64,000 nt of DNA from Nymphaea colorata (lineage: Eukaryota; Streptophyta; Magnoliopsida; Nymphaeales; Nymphaeaceae). The stretch is taken from positions 16,532,854 to 16,596,853 of the forward strand of contig NC_045147.1 in the NCBI RefSeq assembly GCF_008831285.2, in the 5' to 3' direction. The translations under genes and the position numbers were made by a program. The notes under the pieces were generated by a model. It searched no databases, was not told the origin of the DNA, and saw nothing but the letters and a program-made list of their open reading frames with translations. This document shows positions 46,183-58,900 of the stretch, piece by piece (the stretch's first letter is position 1; the number at the start of each line of letters is the position of its first letter).

Positions 46183-48884
46183 TCATTGAGACGAGTAAAG
46201 AGGCTTGGATGCAGTCCACGTGTGTAGCTGGTCGCCGTTGATGTCGTAGAACGCGACGCCGGCCTCCGTCTCTGTGAGCTCGAGGGACATGAACCCTTGG
46301 CCGTCGTAGTAGAACTTCAGGCCCTCCATGTTGGCGGCGCTGTCGATGCCCCTCCACGCCTTCGACCCGCCCCCGCTCGTCAGAAACTGGATCGGGCTGC
46401 AGCATCCGCAGATAAACGATTAAACATTTCTTATCAATCATATCGGAGAAGAGCAAGGATCAGAAGATGCAAACACAAAAGAATCAGTGGCTTAATAAAT
46501 TGTTACCTGTGGGTACTACTTATGTGTTCTAGGCAGTGATCGTGGCCGTTTATGTAAAGATCGACGCCATTGGACTGCCAAAGCACACATACACGAAACG
46601 TTTATTAGATTTCAGAAATGTGGTGACAGAATTTCTTCTTCCAAACATTATAGAGAATTAATGAGGATAAACTTTTGGAGGCGATGTAAAATCGTATACC
46701 AACAAGATCTAACAAAGCAGGATTTTAGTTTCACACAGTCAAAATGAACTCAAAGTTTGGTTTCGTTCAAAAAATTGATCACATGTAGTGTATGCGATTG
46801 CAGTGGACGGAGTTGCTAACTTTACCTCCAGAACGGGAAGCAAGAGGGTTTGGAGCTCCACGGTGTCGCCGTGGTGGCCGACGCTTCTGATCGTGTGGTG
46901 GCCGACGACGATCTTCCACTTCGCCGGCGACTGTTTCAGGGCGGTGTCCAGATCCTGATTTGGGTTTCAAATGATGTCGATTTGTTTGAGAACAGCCAAA
47001 CGGGAGCAGAAGGAGAATGACAGCTTGGTAAGTCTCTTACCTTGAGGAGGGTTTTGATGTAAAGCTGCCTAGGAATCACTCCCCTCCAATCGTACGTGTG
47101 CTTGTTGGGAATGGCCCAATACTCGTCGACAAAAGGAGAGGTGTCCACCATGAAAAAGTCGGCGATCCCTGAGAATCAAACACAGGTGAAAACTCATTGG
47201 CCTCTGTGATTTTAGCGATAAATAATTTCTGAAACCATGCCTTCCTTTGAATTTAAAGAGAAATCCGGACCTGAACTCTGTCTGGGGGCAGGAGTGATGC
47301 ACATAAAATTTTAAAATAAATGCCCGCTTAAAGAAACTCGGCCGACGAACATGAGTGATTCATTTTCAGAGTAGCATTTCACAAAAATTAAATCATAATG
47401 ACATAATAAAAACCTAAAGTCTAATAAAGCGCATGCGCTTTTTCTGTTATATCATATTCCATGGGAGCTTTAAAAATAAATTGTACTTTTGGCTTAACTT
47501 TATGTGTATAACAGAACATCTTTTCCCCAAATTCCTACCTCTATTGTACATGAAGATGGCATTTATATGCTTAGTTCAAGACGTCTAATATGAATTTCAA
47601 CTGCAAGATTGAAAGCAAACTCGTCTTTTAAAAAGTGGTATTTCATAAGGATGTGAAAGCATCAAGTTGCCAAAACTATTGGTGATTACTGATTCCCCTA
47701 CCACTATCATGGGCAAGTTCACAATGTGAGTAAAGGAAAAATATTCTCTCCCTCACCTGTGTTGAGGATGAATGATCTCATGCAGATCCAACGGTGGTCG
47801 ATTCTGTTGAGAGCTGGATCGAGCTGCGCCAAGGCATCGCCACGGTAGTCATGATTCCCCAAAACTGAAACAGACGGTTCTCCGTTAGTGGTATGTCAAA
47901 GACAACTCAAGTTTTCGAGTGTCACTGGTCCTTTTACCAATGGCGGAAGCAGAAATTTGAGCAATAGAATACGTAAATTTGTAGTTGAAAAAAAAATAGT
48001 TATAAGATTCTTTTCGATGTACAGTTCTTACCGAGCAAATAATGGATCGTACACATATAGAGGGCGATGGCTTGCTTTCCGTTTTTAACTAAAACTCAGT
48101 TTTGCCCTCATGGAGGACTGTATTTCATAAACTGGGGACCTTTATAATGGAAAAGAATAAAACAGAAACCTTTTATAAAGGCATCTGATATGTCCATCGA
48201 AAAGAGAGTCCTGGATTGGTTGGATTGACGGGAAGGGAGAAGGATCGTTGGTAAAGGCATCCAATATGCCCGCATATCTGAAAGTCAGTCTAAAAGTTGT
48301 AGTTGGATTGACAGGCCGGTAGAAGAATCGTTGGCCGGTTCGACTCTTGTAGCCAAGTTGATGATATCAGGCAGCGATGCTACTCAGAGAGCAAGGGAAA
48401 AGAGAGGAATTCGGCTCTTGTAGGAAACTTTACCGGAGTACCATGGAGTCTGCAAGGCCTCCGCCGTGTAGATCTGGGAGAAGGATTCCTCGAAGGCCGG
48501 ATCGTTGATTCCCGTCAGTCCGTCCTCGTAGAAATTGTCGCCGGTCGAAATCACAAAATCGACTCCGAGCTCCTTCCCGATCCGTCCCATCTGCCTCGCA
48601 CACAGGTCGACAGAAACCGATAACCCGTCAGTACAAGAAAGGAGAGTCGTTGAAAAAGGCGGAGCTCAACGCAGAAACAGAGAGAGAGAGAGAGAGAGAG
48701 AGACCTGGACGGCAACTTGCGATTGGTTGTACTCGCCTTTCCTGCCCCAGTCGCCGACGACGAGCAGCTGGAGCAGGCCGTTGGCCTTGGGCTGGTGCTC
48801 CGTCACCGGAAGGATGGAGGACGCGAGCACGAGCAAGGAGAGGAGGTTGAGCAGCAACACGATCAGCACCGCCCACCTCGACAT
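46183..48884 (-). CDS. Purple acid phosphatase, low-molecular-weight type, seven exons, 327 aa
   Basis: Dinuclear metallophosphatase of the small plant PAP group (PAP3/7/8/17-like, similar to animal type 5 acid phosphatase), hydrolysing phosphate monoesters, probably secreted or vacuolar. Exons on the minus strand: 48884-48705, 48590-48434, 47864-47757, 47168-47041, 46954-46826, 46574-46507 and 46396-46183, all GT-AG and in phase, giving 327 aa. All seven metal ligands are present: D45 (GDWG), D78 and Y81 (GDNFY), N116 (GNHD), H210 (VGHH), H245 and H247 (GHDH). Residues 4-22 form a hydrophobic signal-peptide-like segment. The ATG at 48884 is the first in frame and gives this signal. Intron 1 begins with a CT microsatellite directly at its donor. 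A PHR1-type site lies upstream. The gene appears intact. Confidence 0.95.
48680..48703. repeat. (GA)n microsatellite at the first PAP splice donor
   Basis: In gene orientation intron 1 reads GTCTCTCTCT and on for about 24 bp, so the donor GT is itself part of the CT array. Slippage here would change the intron but not the exon border. Confidence 0.85.
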
Positions 48885-48935
48885 CCTTGCCGTCTTTTCT
48901 CCCTCTCCTTCTGCAACAACGATCTCCTGCCGGAG

Positions 48936-48945
48936 AACTTATAGA
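48936..48945 (-). promoter_or_regulatory. Possible TATA box of the PAP gene
   Basis: In gene orientation CTCTATAAGTT lies about 55 bases before the ATG, which would leave a leader of roughly 25 bases. A second TATATAT motif at about 49186-49194, 300 bases upstream, is an alternative. Position only; no other evidence. Confidence 0.3.
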
Positions 48946-49244
48946 GTTGGGAGGGGCCAGTGAGGGCGACGTCGTTGACCCGAACCAACATGAAGTAACC
49001 ACTCGGGGTCAGGGGATTCATTTGGTTTCGCTCTCTCTAGTATCACAGAGAGGGAGGGCTGGACGTAATCTGGGGAATGGTTGCGTAAGGGTCATCCTTA
49101 TCGTATCTTAGAAAGGGCCTTACCGATGCCGTTGAAAAGGAGGAAGATTTTGTGGGGCCGACAGGGACAGAGTATTATGTTGCAGAATATATAGAGGCGA
49201 GCCTGATGGGACGGTCGGAAGGAGAATGAAGATGCCGTTGATTC

Positions 49245-49252
49245 GGATATTC
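49245..49252. promoter_or_regulatory. P1BS-type site (PHR1-binding motif) upstream of PAP
   Basis: GGATATTC fits GNATATNC, the palindromic site bound by PHR1-family regulators of phosphate starvation genes. It lies about 360 bases upstream of the PAP start codon. Small PAPs are commonly induced by phosphate starvation, so the pairing makes sense, but one match of six fixed bases can arise by chance. Confidence 0.45.
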
Positions 49253-49354
49253 CCTCATTTGGGGAGAAGATGGCGTTGCCATGGGTCCCGGCCGTCGTGA
49301 CCGTAGGGGTAATTTCGTCAAATGATTACGTTCGTCTGATGGCATGCTTTCTGA

Positions 49355-49760
49355 TGGGGCTGCACAACAAATCGAACCAACTCGCTCAAAAATAAATTTA
49401 GCTTGTACTCGATTCGTTTATAATTGAGCCGAGTTCGAGCTTATAAAGATACTCGAAACAATAAATGAGTCAAGTTCGAGTACTCGACTTGATGCGTAAA
49501 TCAATACTCTATATAATATTGCTGAAACCGATTTCATAAGTTACACGAGTTAAATGAATTAACACTTACACAAGTTAAACTTGTTAATGCTTACAAGAGT
49601 TAACATTTAAATAAGTTAAACAAGTTGAGTTCGATTTTGCGGTAGTCGAGTCGAGCTTGTTATAAGGAGCGTTTGAATTGAGCTCAAGCTAGAGTTTTTT
49701 GAGCCAAGTCAAGCTCGAGTTGGCCAAGATCGGGCTAGACTCGACTCACGTGCAGCCCTA
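49355..49760. mobile_element. hAT-like MITE upstream of the PAP gene (about 406 bp)
   Basis: The left end reads TGGGGCTGCAC and the right end GTGCAGCCCTA, an inverted repeat with one mismatch outside the first base pair. Flanking 8-mers CTTTCTGA and CTTTAAGG agree at five positions, possibly a decayed 8-bp duplication. The interior is built of GAGTT/AAGTTAA and CTCGA words, several in near-tandem (about 49535-49625). It has no coding capacity. Confidence 0.55.
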
Positions 49761-50760
49761 CTTTAAGGTGACCTTTTCTATATTACCACCTTTTTCTTAC
49801 AACAGGAAGAAATTGATACCACCAAAACTTTGGTCACCAACCAACTCTGTCCTCTCCACTACACCAACTCGTGCTCCAATTACGAAAAGAAAGATTCGAA
49901 TGTAATGTATGTATTTTGAAGAAATATTCAAGAGTTTATGTACTCGCATGCCACGTTTTAAAATATAGACAGAAGAAATTGAGATCTGTCAGTAAAATAA
50001 AAATTGAGAGAGAAAAGTGCAAAGCGGTGGTTCCGAGAAAAGGATTCTCAGGACCATGACAAGTGCTGGCAATTTCTTATGGAAAAAGAAAAAAACAATT
50101 CTGGTGGGAAGAGGATACCACTTTTTCTGATTAGAAACCATTTCCCCAAAGTATATTCCTGCAGATGAGGAATTAATTATCAGAACGTACGGCGCTTAGG
50201 CAATTAAATTAAAGTTAAAGTTGAGAAACTTTCGACACATTATCGAACTAGCGAAGAAAAAGTTACAGTGTCTACAATTGGATTTCTTCAAAGGCATCTT
50301 GGTCACTTGGATACATAATCACTGAAACTTAACAATATTTATTTTAGTAAACAGCAACGGCAATACTTACAAGAAAAATTTAAGTGCATATTCTTAAGTT
50401 CCATTAGGTGCCCATCAATTTGGCTTTGGTTTTCGGAAAAGGGTTTTTGATTCAAAACTCATTGCCAGAAGTTAGTATGTGTAATGAAATATACACATGG
50501 CATGATGATAGTAAGCAAGCAAAAGACTTCAATATTAGGAAACTTATTTACAGACATTGATAGGATTTTTTTGGTATAGCATCGAGATGTTAAACTTGTC
50601 CTCAAGTTAAAGGCTACACGAAGAAAAACAAAATTACATTTGAGATTTTCAGCCGTCTTACCGAAAGATACAAAAAGCACAAGAGACATAGTGTTGCCAA
50701 AGTGAATCTTATTGGTGTCTTTCCCTTGGTTTTAAGTTAAAAATAGTGACTACACATGTG
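49761..50760. other. Intergenic DNA
   Basis: AT-rich. Short open frames only, without recognisable content. Confidence 0.4.
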
Positions 50761-50765
50761 AAGAA

Positions 50766-50946
50766 TATAACACTTTAAAAGTTTAGTCTCGTATTTAAAA
50801 TTATGAAAGATATTGGAAAACTTATAAAAGGTATTGTTGAAGTGGTTAATCTTTAACTTTTTTTAAATTGAACCTGAAACTGTTAGGTGGTAGATTGAGA
50901 TCTGACAGCCCAAGGGCCTGAGCTCGATGTAGGTTGAATCGTTACA
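50766..50946 (+). mobile_element. Solo LTR of the TRIM-like family, diverged
   Basis: About 181 bp align along their whole length with the 190-bp LTRs at 34792 and 35058: TATAACAC start, TTTAGTC-CGTAT, CTTATAAA, GAACCTGAAACTG, GGGCCTGAGCTCG, GTTACA end. It is flanked on both sides by AAGAA (50761-50765 and 50947-50951), a perfect 5-bp target duplication, so it is an excised or recombined single LTR and not a fragment. Many differences are C-to-T or G-to-A, as expected from decay of methylated DNA. Confidence 0.8.
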
Positions 50947-51497
50947 AAGAATATTCATTACTTTCTTCCACATAGGCCTTGCTTTTGAAAGTCATCGAGA
51001 AAGTGGACATGTATGATAATCACTTACTATACCTGATGTCGATCACTTAGGATGAAACTTATCAGTCAATTCATGCATGCTAGCCCCATGTGTTCCTCGC
51101 TGTGAGATTGTTTTCAAATTGAAAGACATCAACCAAAGCGTCCTCTGATGGTGGAAGTCCAGATGAAAAGAAAGAAGGATGAAAAATAAAGACTGGTGCA
51201 GATTGGAGTGGGGTACAAGAGGTTGATACCTACACACACATAAAATAAAGGGTCTCGCGCAGCACCGACTAGGTGCAAGCTAGGCTCGCATGGATGAATC
51301 AGGGGCCTACTAAAAGGCGTCGGGATAAAAGAAAATGTTAGGTCTCGTAAACTTTCAGTCACGGTCAAGCTGCTGTAGAAATGATACATCGAAAGAAGGG
51401 AGCGACTCCTTTTTAAATCACAATCAACTGATTGAATTGATGAAGACAAATAATAAACAGTGTTGTTGATTACAAAAAAAACCAAATCATAGTTTTT

Positions 51498-51634
51498 CTT
51501 CGGTCAACTACCAAAAACTCTAAATATTAGAACAATAAACATACACTAAAAACTCTAAATATTAAAAAACATGCCAACAATAAACATACACTAAAAACTC
51601 TAAATATTAAAAAACATGCCAACAATAAACATTT
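51498..51634. repeat. Tandem array, period about 45 bp
   Basis: Units containing CTAAAAACTCTAAATATTA and AACAATAAACATACA repeat about three times, the second and third nearly identical (starts at about 51543 and 51588), the first shorter. Confidence 0.8.
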
Positions 51635-51756
51635 AGAAGTTGATATGCATGCTGGCACCCTCAACCAGCAGTTCCATTGAGGACTGGTCCCTGGGCATGT
51701 CTTGCAAATTCACTACCAAGTCTCTTCGAGTCTGCTCTATGTCAAAAAAATAACTT

Positions 51757-51901
51757 ATAAACATATAGAAGGTGATTTTCATTTCAAAAATAAAAGAAAT
51801 CTGATAAAAATATATAGAAGTTGATTGTCATTTCAAAAATAAAAGAAACCCGATAAACATATAAAAAGAAGTTTATTGTCATTTGAAAAGCAAAAGAGAA
51901 A
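51757..51901. repeat. Tandem array, period about 48-49 bp
   Basis: Three units starting at 51757, 51804 and 51853, each ATAAA-ATATA-GAAG-TGATT-TCATTTCAAAAATAAAAGAAA in outline. The third is more diverged. This is a different unit from the array 120 bases to the left. Confidence 0.8.
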
Positions 51902-54900
51902 ATGCAAGAAAAGTGGAGCTCCTCATATTAAAAATGAAAATCTCATAGGTTCACAAAGCCCACCAAGAGTGAAAACTTATGGGTCATTACAACAAGGTTG
52001 AAGCCCGTAAGGCCCCACAACTTCAGCTTGAGGGGGAAGTGTCAAGGCCAGTGATATTTTTCCAAAGGGTCCATCTTGGTAGGTCGTTTTTCTAAATTAT
52101 CGTCTTTCACATTTGGATGCTGCATTTGAGTTCCTTGCGCTTTTTCTAATTCACTGTGTCAACTACTAAATTATCGATTTCTTACAAGCATAAATAGTCA
52201 TGTTATAGAGCATGGAATTGGGTGTAACGGATACTTGATTTTTTTTTTCTTTTTTCCTGGATCAACCAAGACAACTAGATAAGAAGCATTTAGCAGAGGA
52301 AACCCTGGTTCCTAAGTACTGGAAGCCACCCACTTCTGAGATCAACAGAAAGCAGTCACGAATCCCAAGTTACATGTTGGTTCCAGGATTTTGGTTATTA
52401 AGTTACTAAAACGTTTGAAACATTACTGGGTCGTTTGGAAATGGGAATGGTAACATACTATTCTTTGGGGTTCCGGAAGCCACCCACTTCTATAATGAAC
52501 AGAAAGGAATCAGGAACTCCAAGTTATACTCTGCTGGTTCCAATTTTTTTTGTGTTGAAGAATTTTTTTTTACTATTATGGAACTAAGATGCTTGAAAAA
52601 TAGAGATTGTTTTCCCTGCAAAGGTACCAGATATACGTATCTTTCCTTAATATGTCGGATAGTTGAAAATTGTATTTAAGCTGCTTAAACACAAACTTAT
52701 TATCTGCAAATATTGGTTGTGCCCTTAGTGTTAGCCGGAACAGATCAGGATCAGGCCACCGCGCAAGAGTTGTGGAGATGGCGGTGATAACCTTTCTAAC
52801 CGTATCCACCTTCCCAGATAAGGCAAATCTACAAATGATAGAGAAAATGTTCAACAGCTTAATGATAAAGATTATAAGAATTCAGCATTGGATTGAACTA
52901 AATTATAGGAAGGGGAGTGTGCCTCCTTCCTTATCTCGAGTAAATCAAACATTGGTCTTTCTTGAGTGGAACCTCCATCGAAGAGTATGAATGGAGAGAC
53001 GACTATCGTGGATGTAGGGGCTTAACCCGAACCAAGTTAACTCGTTGCCTCTTTTGTATATCACACTACAAAAGAAAAGTGAGAGACAACGATACATATC
53101 CTCATATTTCTATTCTCTTTGAAAATTAAGTGCATATACTTCAAACTTATGCTAGTTTTACTCTGTCCTCATGTTGGTGGCATAGATTGTCGGCATGAAT
53201 CCTGTGTTGTTCTTAGCGGTTTTCCATAATCATATGACTTTACGAGAGTGGTGCTTGCTATCTTTACATGACTACCAGAGGAAAAGGGCCACCGCACTAG
53301 AAACAGAGCATTCATATGTTTGATGACTTGAGGCTCGAGTCGATAACCTGAATATCCTGAAACAATCGGTGATGTTCTTCAAGTGTGCATAAACTACACC
53401 ACACGATTCCTGTTTCTTATTTCTTTATCTTCTATGACATTAGACAGTGAAAAATGTGAAAGCAGTGCAAACGCAGCCGCCTGGATGCGTATTAATTTCA
53501 TGCTACAGTGGGTAGTTTTGAGTTCGATTTAGCAAGGGGCTTTCCACCTTGCAATTGTCAATTACATTGAATGTATTCCCTCATTTCTTTTCCTGTCTCC
53601 TCTGTTAAAAAATATGCCTTTCCAATTGTGACAGCAAAAAGTCAAAACAAAGGGCAACCACTCAGTTTTCCTGTTTCAAATATTGCTCTTCAAGAGACTG
53701 CTACATTATATTTTCATGCAACTATGACTCCTGATTAATGGAACGAAACCTACTAAGATTAGCTTTCTGCTTCAGTTCACCTCATTAAGTATATAATTAC
53801 TTAAAATGTTTTGCTGCTAATTGAAATCCTGAGTGGCCTGATTCATGCCACGATGAAACATTTATTACCTAAATATTCTGAAACTTAGAACATATTTATC
53901 CTGCCGTACATTATCAAACTTTAGTCAAGGTGGCATCTTAACAATTATGCAGCTAACTATAAGCAACAGATCATAATGCATAAATATTTCCCCGGTCGCT
54001 GTACATGACAGCTTATAATTAGAAAAGCTTTCAAGCAAATCTTGATTGCAGATGGCTTATTTCCATCTTCTCTGGCTGGTTCTTATTTTTAAACTTAAGG
54101 CCCACCAGATGGTGTTAAAAATTGTCAAAGACATGATCATGGGGTTTGGTTGCGTGGGTATGGTATTGTGCTGGTGGTCTTCGTGGACTGCACCTTGGTA
54201 ATTTCGTCATCTGCATGTTCATTAAACAAATCTTAAGGGCTTCAAAGGACAAAAGTGATTGTTTATGTAATCCAAAATCAGCGCTCTACTCTTTATGGGC
54301 TTGAGAGAAGTAGAATCCGGAGTAGGAAATTTGATAAGGATATGATAGAAAAAAAAGAATAAGAAAATTCCCCAATTCTGATTACTTTTATGAAATAGCT
54401 ACATCCTTTACCCTTCTTAAGCTTTGAGATCCAGTTGTCAGATGAGTCCGTCCATGCAATTACAGAAAAACAGCTGGTTGTTGCAAGCCAATGGCAATAC
54501 AAGGGCACTCATAATTTATCAATTTGTTTCTAGTACTGTAACATCAGTAAGGTTGAAGCCTTAGATGGCGCCCGTGAGGTGCTAAACTGCGACGGCCATC
54601 CGAATTTTTTGAACAATTTTCTGTCAAAATACATTGTTGCACAGGTTCTTGTAAGCCAGAATGTGTGTGTGCTTTCTTCTCCTGACGTATTATTCTCTTT
54701 GAGGAGTTCACTATGCAGTCATATTACATGATAATACCACATGGTTCATTAATACCCACCTTCAAGTCCCTTTCGCTCACTAGTTAAACTTTGTTCATGT
54801 GGCTAGCTGCTTTTTTCTAATTGCAGATGCATCAGTCAGTACGGCCATTTGAGTTGATCAGTTTCAGAAAAGTTTCTTTTCTACTTCTAGGACCATCTAT

Positions 54901-55999
54901 CTTGCACCCATGAATCACGCCCACTGGCCAGACCCAACTGAGGATCGGGACTCCATGTTTCAGTTATTTTTGTCATGCACTGAATCCTACGTTCACTGCA
55001 TAAAAATTTAGTTAGTGTATTTAGAGATCGATCTGGTTTGAATGCTACGGGGACCAGTCTAGGGAGGCTCATTTTTTTCCTTCTGGTTCAAATGGCTGGC
55101 ATCTCACAAGTATGGACTTTCTGGTATTTGCTTCAGGCTTTTAGAAAGTCCAAGTCTGCAACTATGGAAAGGGAAGATCTGACATTTGTTAGCTTTTGAA
55201 CTTTGCACATGCCAAAGTTTGCTTCGATCTTACTTATTGCTTGTTCCTCTGGATAGAAGAGAAAGAAACCAATCTTGAGCTGGGAGATCTAGTCCAGCTG
55301 GTTTGGCTTGTCATACCAGTAGTCAGTACTGCAACGACTGGCTTAAAGCTGGCCCGGGTGCTTGGTTTGGTGGATCCCTACGACCAGCTTTTCATATTTG
55401 GAAAAGCTAAAAATGATGACATGTAGTAGTATGGCACATGAACATAATCATTTGGTGGTATGGTCATGCTGGTATGTAGATTAAACACTTGAAGTTTCTT
55501 CAGAATGTTTGATTTTCTTCAGAATGTTTGATCTAGGATCATTAATCTCTTTAAGTCTTCCTCCTATGTGGGTGTTTCAGCCACCTCTTGAACAGAATAA
55601 AACTCAGAGGTGAAAACTCCTTCAAATATTGAAACAAACTTACAAGTACACAAATTCGTCAGTCCCTATTCTTTATAGAAATGGTGCACAAACCAAACAG
55701 CCCTCTTGCAGTACTCGAGTTCTCTACATACTCTGGCATTTTTCTTACTCAAAGCAGCCTAGTTATGAGGAGGAAGCTCTGGTTTCTCCTGCAGTGGATA
55801 TGTTTACTTCTCAGTTACTGAGAGGTCCAAGAGGAATATTCCGTGAGCCCCGAACAACTGATGCATAACTCAGGGACTGCAGCAAGGTTTGAACTTGGAA
55901 TTACATGTCTACGAGCACCCCCTTCCTCCATACATAGTGCCAACTATATAAATCCACGGATTTTAGGCCAAATTTATGATTTGAGGGATGAACTTGGTC
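51902..55999. other. Intergenic DNA
   Basis: No gene is recognised. CTGGTTCC-A and AAGCCACCCACTTCT words recur between 52300 and 52550 (for example at 52323 and 52479), a loose duplication of a 40-60 bp segment. Short open frames on both strands near 52576-52990 and 55196-55426 have no identifiable content. Confidence 0.35.
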
Positions 56000-58900
56000 T
56001 AGTAGGAAGGAAGAAGGGAGAGAGAGAGAGAGAGAGAGGGCTCATTCATGGACAAATGCCATGGATTTGAAAGGTTTTAATGGCATTGATAGATCAGTCT
56101 GATGTGGTATCAAGCCACTCACATGGTGGAGAGGAAAGAAAGCCAAGCAAGGTGAGGCAGAAAGGAACCCCAACATGCAATCTAGAGCAATATTAACAAG
56201 GATCTTGACTTGACGCCATGTGTGGTCATTGTACTATCGCTTTTGGCTTGTGGTCCTCAAGAAAGGAAGAAATTGGAGGGTGACAGCACCAGTTTTCCTG
56301 CCAAGGAGAAACTAATGGGCATCGAGTGGACAAAATCTGTTGTTTCCGATTCGGATGGGGCGAGGGCAGACGGTTTGCCTTTTGGGTGTAAAGCCGCTCT
56401 TTATTTCTCACAGGCATTGGTACCGCGGTTGGGTTTAAAGATGAGAGCGACGCATGCCTGCGGAGGAGACAAAAACCACACGTCCACTCTTATCGACTCA
56501 TCCAAATCTCTGCAACGTCCTTTCATTGCCGATGTTAAAAGCTCATAAAGAATGTGATGGCCCATCAAATATATATAAACAATCTCTCTCTCTCTCCCTC
56601 TCTCTGTGAAGGTGAGGAGATGAATGTGTGTGCTTTTTGTTCAGTCATGTCATGACCAGAGAAAGAAAAGGTTGGTGCAAATTGGCTCGAGAGAGATAGA
56701 GAGCGATGAGCACGACTCAAATGTTATAGAAGAAGTCCTACTGTAAACGCATCGTCCGAATTGTGGTAATGAGTTAAAAAAATGAACTTCGATTAATGAT
56801 GGTTGATGGGGTGACGACGGTACTGCGAGAAAAAGCAAAAGAACTAGAAAAAAGAAGCAAATGGATGACCTCATGAAGAACATCGATAAGTGAAGCTGTA
56901 GCTCCTCATGCCTTTCTGAATATTGATGACTCTATTCTAATTTCAATCTCTTATTTCTTCCCCAATTGATCAAGGACGGAACATTCTTTTACTCGATCCA
57001 AATTCATGAATTTTATGTTGACCAACTAATTGCTATCATCCATCCTTCTGTTATTTGTAGTTTCGATTACTGTTAGCATTACTTGCTTGAATGCATGAAT
57101 TCAAGAAACCTAAATCATCATAGGAACAATGGTAGATAAAACCATCTAAGTATACCTTTCGATGTCCGGAAAACTATGTTTTCCCTTCAGGTCTGGAGTG
57201 GTACCAGACTCCTATCCAGGAAGCCAAGATTCTGCTTTCCAGAGATGCATGCTTTAAACACACATACGTACCCATGGTCATTTTCTTCCAAAAGAAAACC
57301 TGTAGCCCAAATTTTCTGCTGGCATGAAACATCCTCATCTAAATCCAGAATGCAGAATTACATAATCTAAAGATTGTGGTTTTCGTTAATATTAGTATTG
57401 TCATTCTATGAAGTAAAGCATTTTCCCTTGAAGTGAACCTTGTAAATAATGGCTTAGAAGCCTGAAAATCATGAAAGAAGAAAAAGGAAAACCATAGTTA
57501 CCCTCTTTTGTTTAATTTTCTCCTTTTCAGAATAAGTTTGAAAAAGAAACCTTTGGGCCTTCCCCGATTGCTTTGTTCATTCAAAACATCCAGTCGTTGG
57601 ACAAGCATATAGCTGGATTTTTCGAAGTCCAAACAATTCGGTAAAAGCAGAGAAACATAAAAACTGCCGACCTTTCATATGAAGAACATTTTAGAAAGAT
57701 AAGGCCTACAAATGCAGAAGCGAATCTGATTGGACCTTAGTCCAAATGTGAAATGAAATTATGATGAAATTCTTCAAATCATTGACGTAGGAGACATATT
57801 CTCTTTGATCCTTTAATGGATCTTTAAAATTACTTTTGCTTATTGTTTGTAGAGATCAAATGAAATGTGAATTAAATACTCGTCCTCGTCTCTTTGAAAC
57901 AAGGGGCTCTTCCAGTTCTAAATTGGCTTCAAACAATTTGGTTTTCTCTATATTAGTTTTACAAGAGGAATTAACCACTGAACTCAATCACCTGTATCCA
58001 TTGCTCTTCATTTTTTAGTTGAGGTCAGACCTAAAGGCTTTGACCCATTGTCCAATTAGTGGAAAGCTAAGCCCACTTATTTTAATAATATTCAACTATC
58101 TAGCTAGTACTTGACACGGTTTAATCCAAGGCATATTACTTGAACTAACCAGGATTAATTTATTTTCTTTCTGTTTTTCTTTAAGATCTTTAAACTTCCA
58201 TGGATGAAGAATGCTTGTCCTTCGGTATGCTGCAGCATATGGGCCTCACCAAAATGATGCGGTGTCATAAGGTCACATAAGCATGTTGATATAATATAGT
58301 TTACATTATATATATAAAATAAATTGAATTAGTGATTGTGACACTTCAGAGTCACTCTACTCACTCATACGAGGCGTCTGGAAGGCAAGAGAAAAGCAAG
58401 GAAAAAAGTGTATGAACTAATACTCGATAACAAAAATGGTGATCATCTTTTTCTCCATCTTGATTTGGGTAGAGTATCCTTGAGCCTCTTATAGCATCCT
58501 TCTCGGACTTGGACTCAAAAATCCTCCATCCTCTCGCTGCATTTGGGGGTGTGTTTAGTCACTTTCATTCTATGGCAGACATAATTGGACAAAGATCAGG
58601 ATAGCTGGAGGATTTCACTATGACTGACTGCATTTTACATAGCATGGTCATGCTTTCTCCGTTTCTTCATTGAAGAAAGCTCAGCTGGAACTTTATTGTT
58701 TTCGAACGGAGAAGATTGAACTCATATAACGGTGCTGGGGAGAACTCTCTCCCCTCCATCTCGTTCATGTTGCAATATTTCTGAAATCCTATGGACGATA
58801 ATGAAGAAGTTTGAGACGGGCATTGGCCATTGGGGACCTCTACCCGTCGACCACTTTGAATATATTTCCTTCATATTAAAGATTTCCAGAAAAATAAGTT

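Noticed and set aside
51498-51901. CRISPR-like array
   Set aside because: The repeats are contiguous without unique spacers, and the DNA is plant nuclear; these are simple tandem repeats.
56210-56548. 112-codon plus-strand frame
   Set aside because: No signal, domain or family resemblance; a minus frame also overlaps it, as is common by chance in less AT-rich patches.
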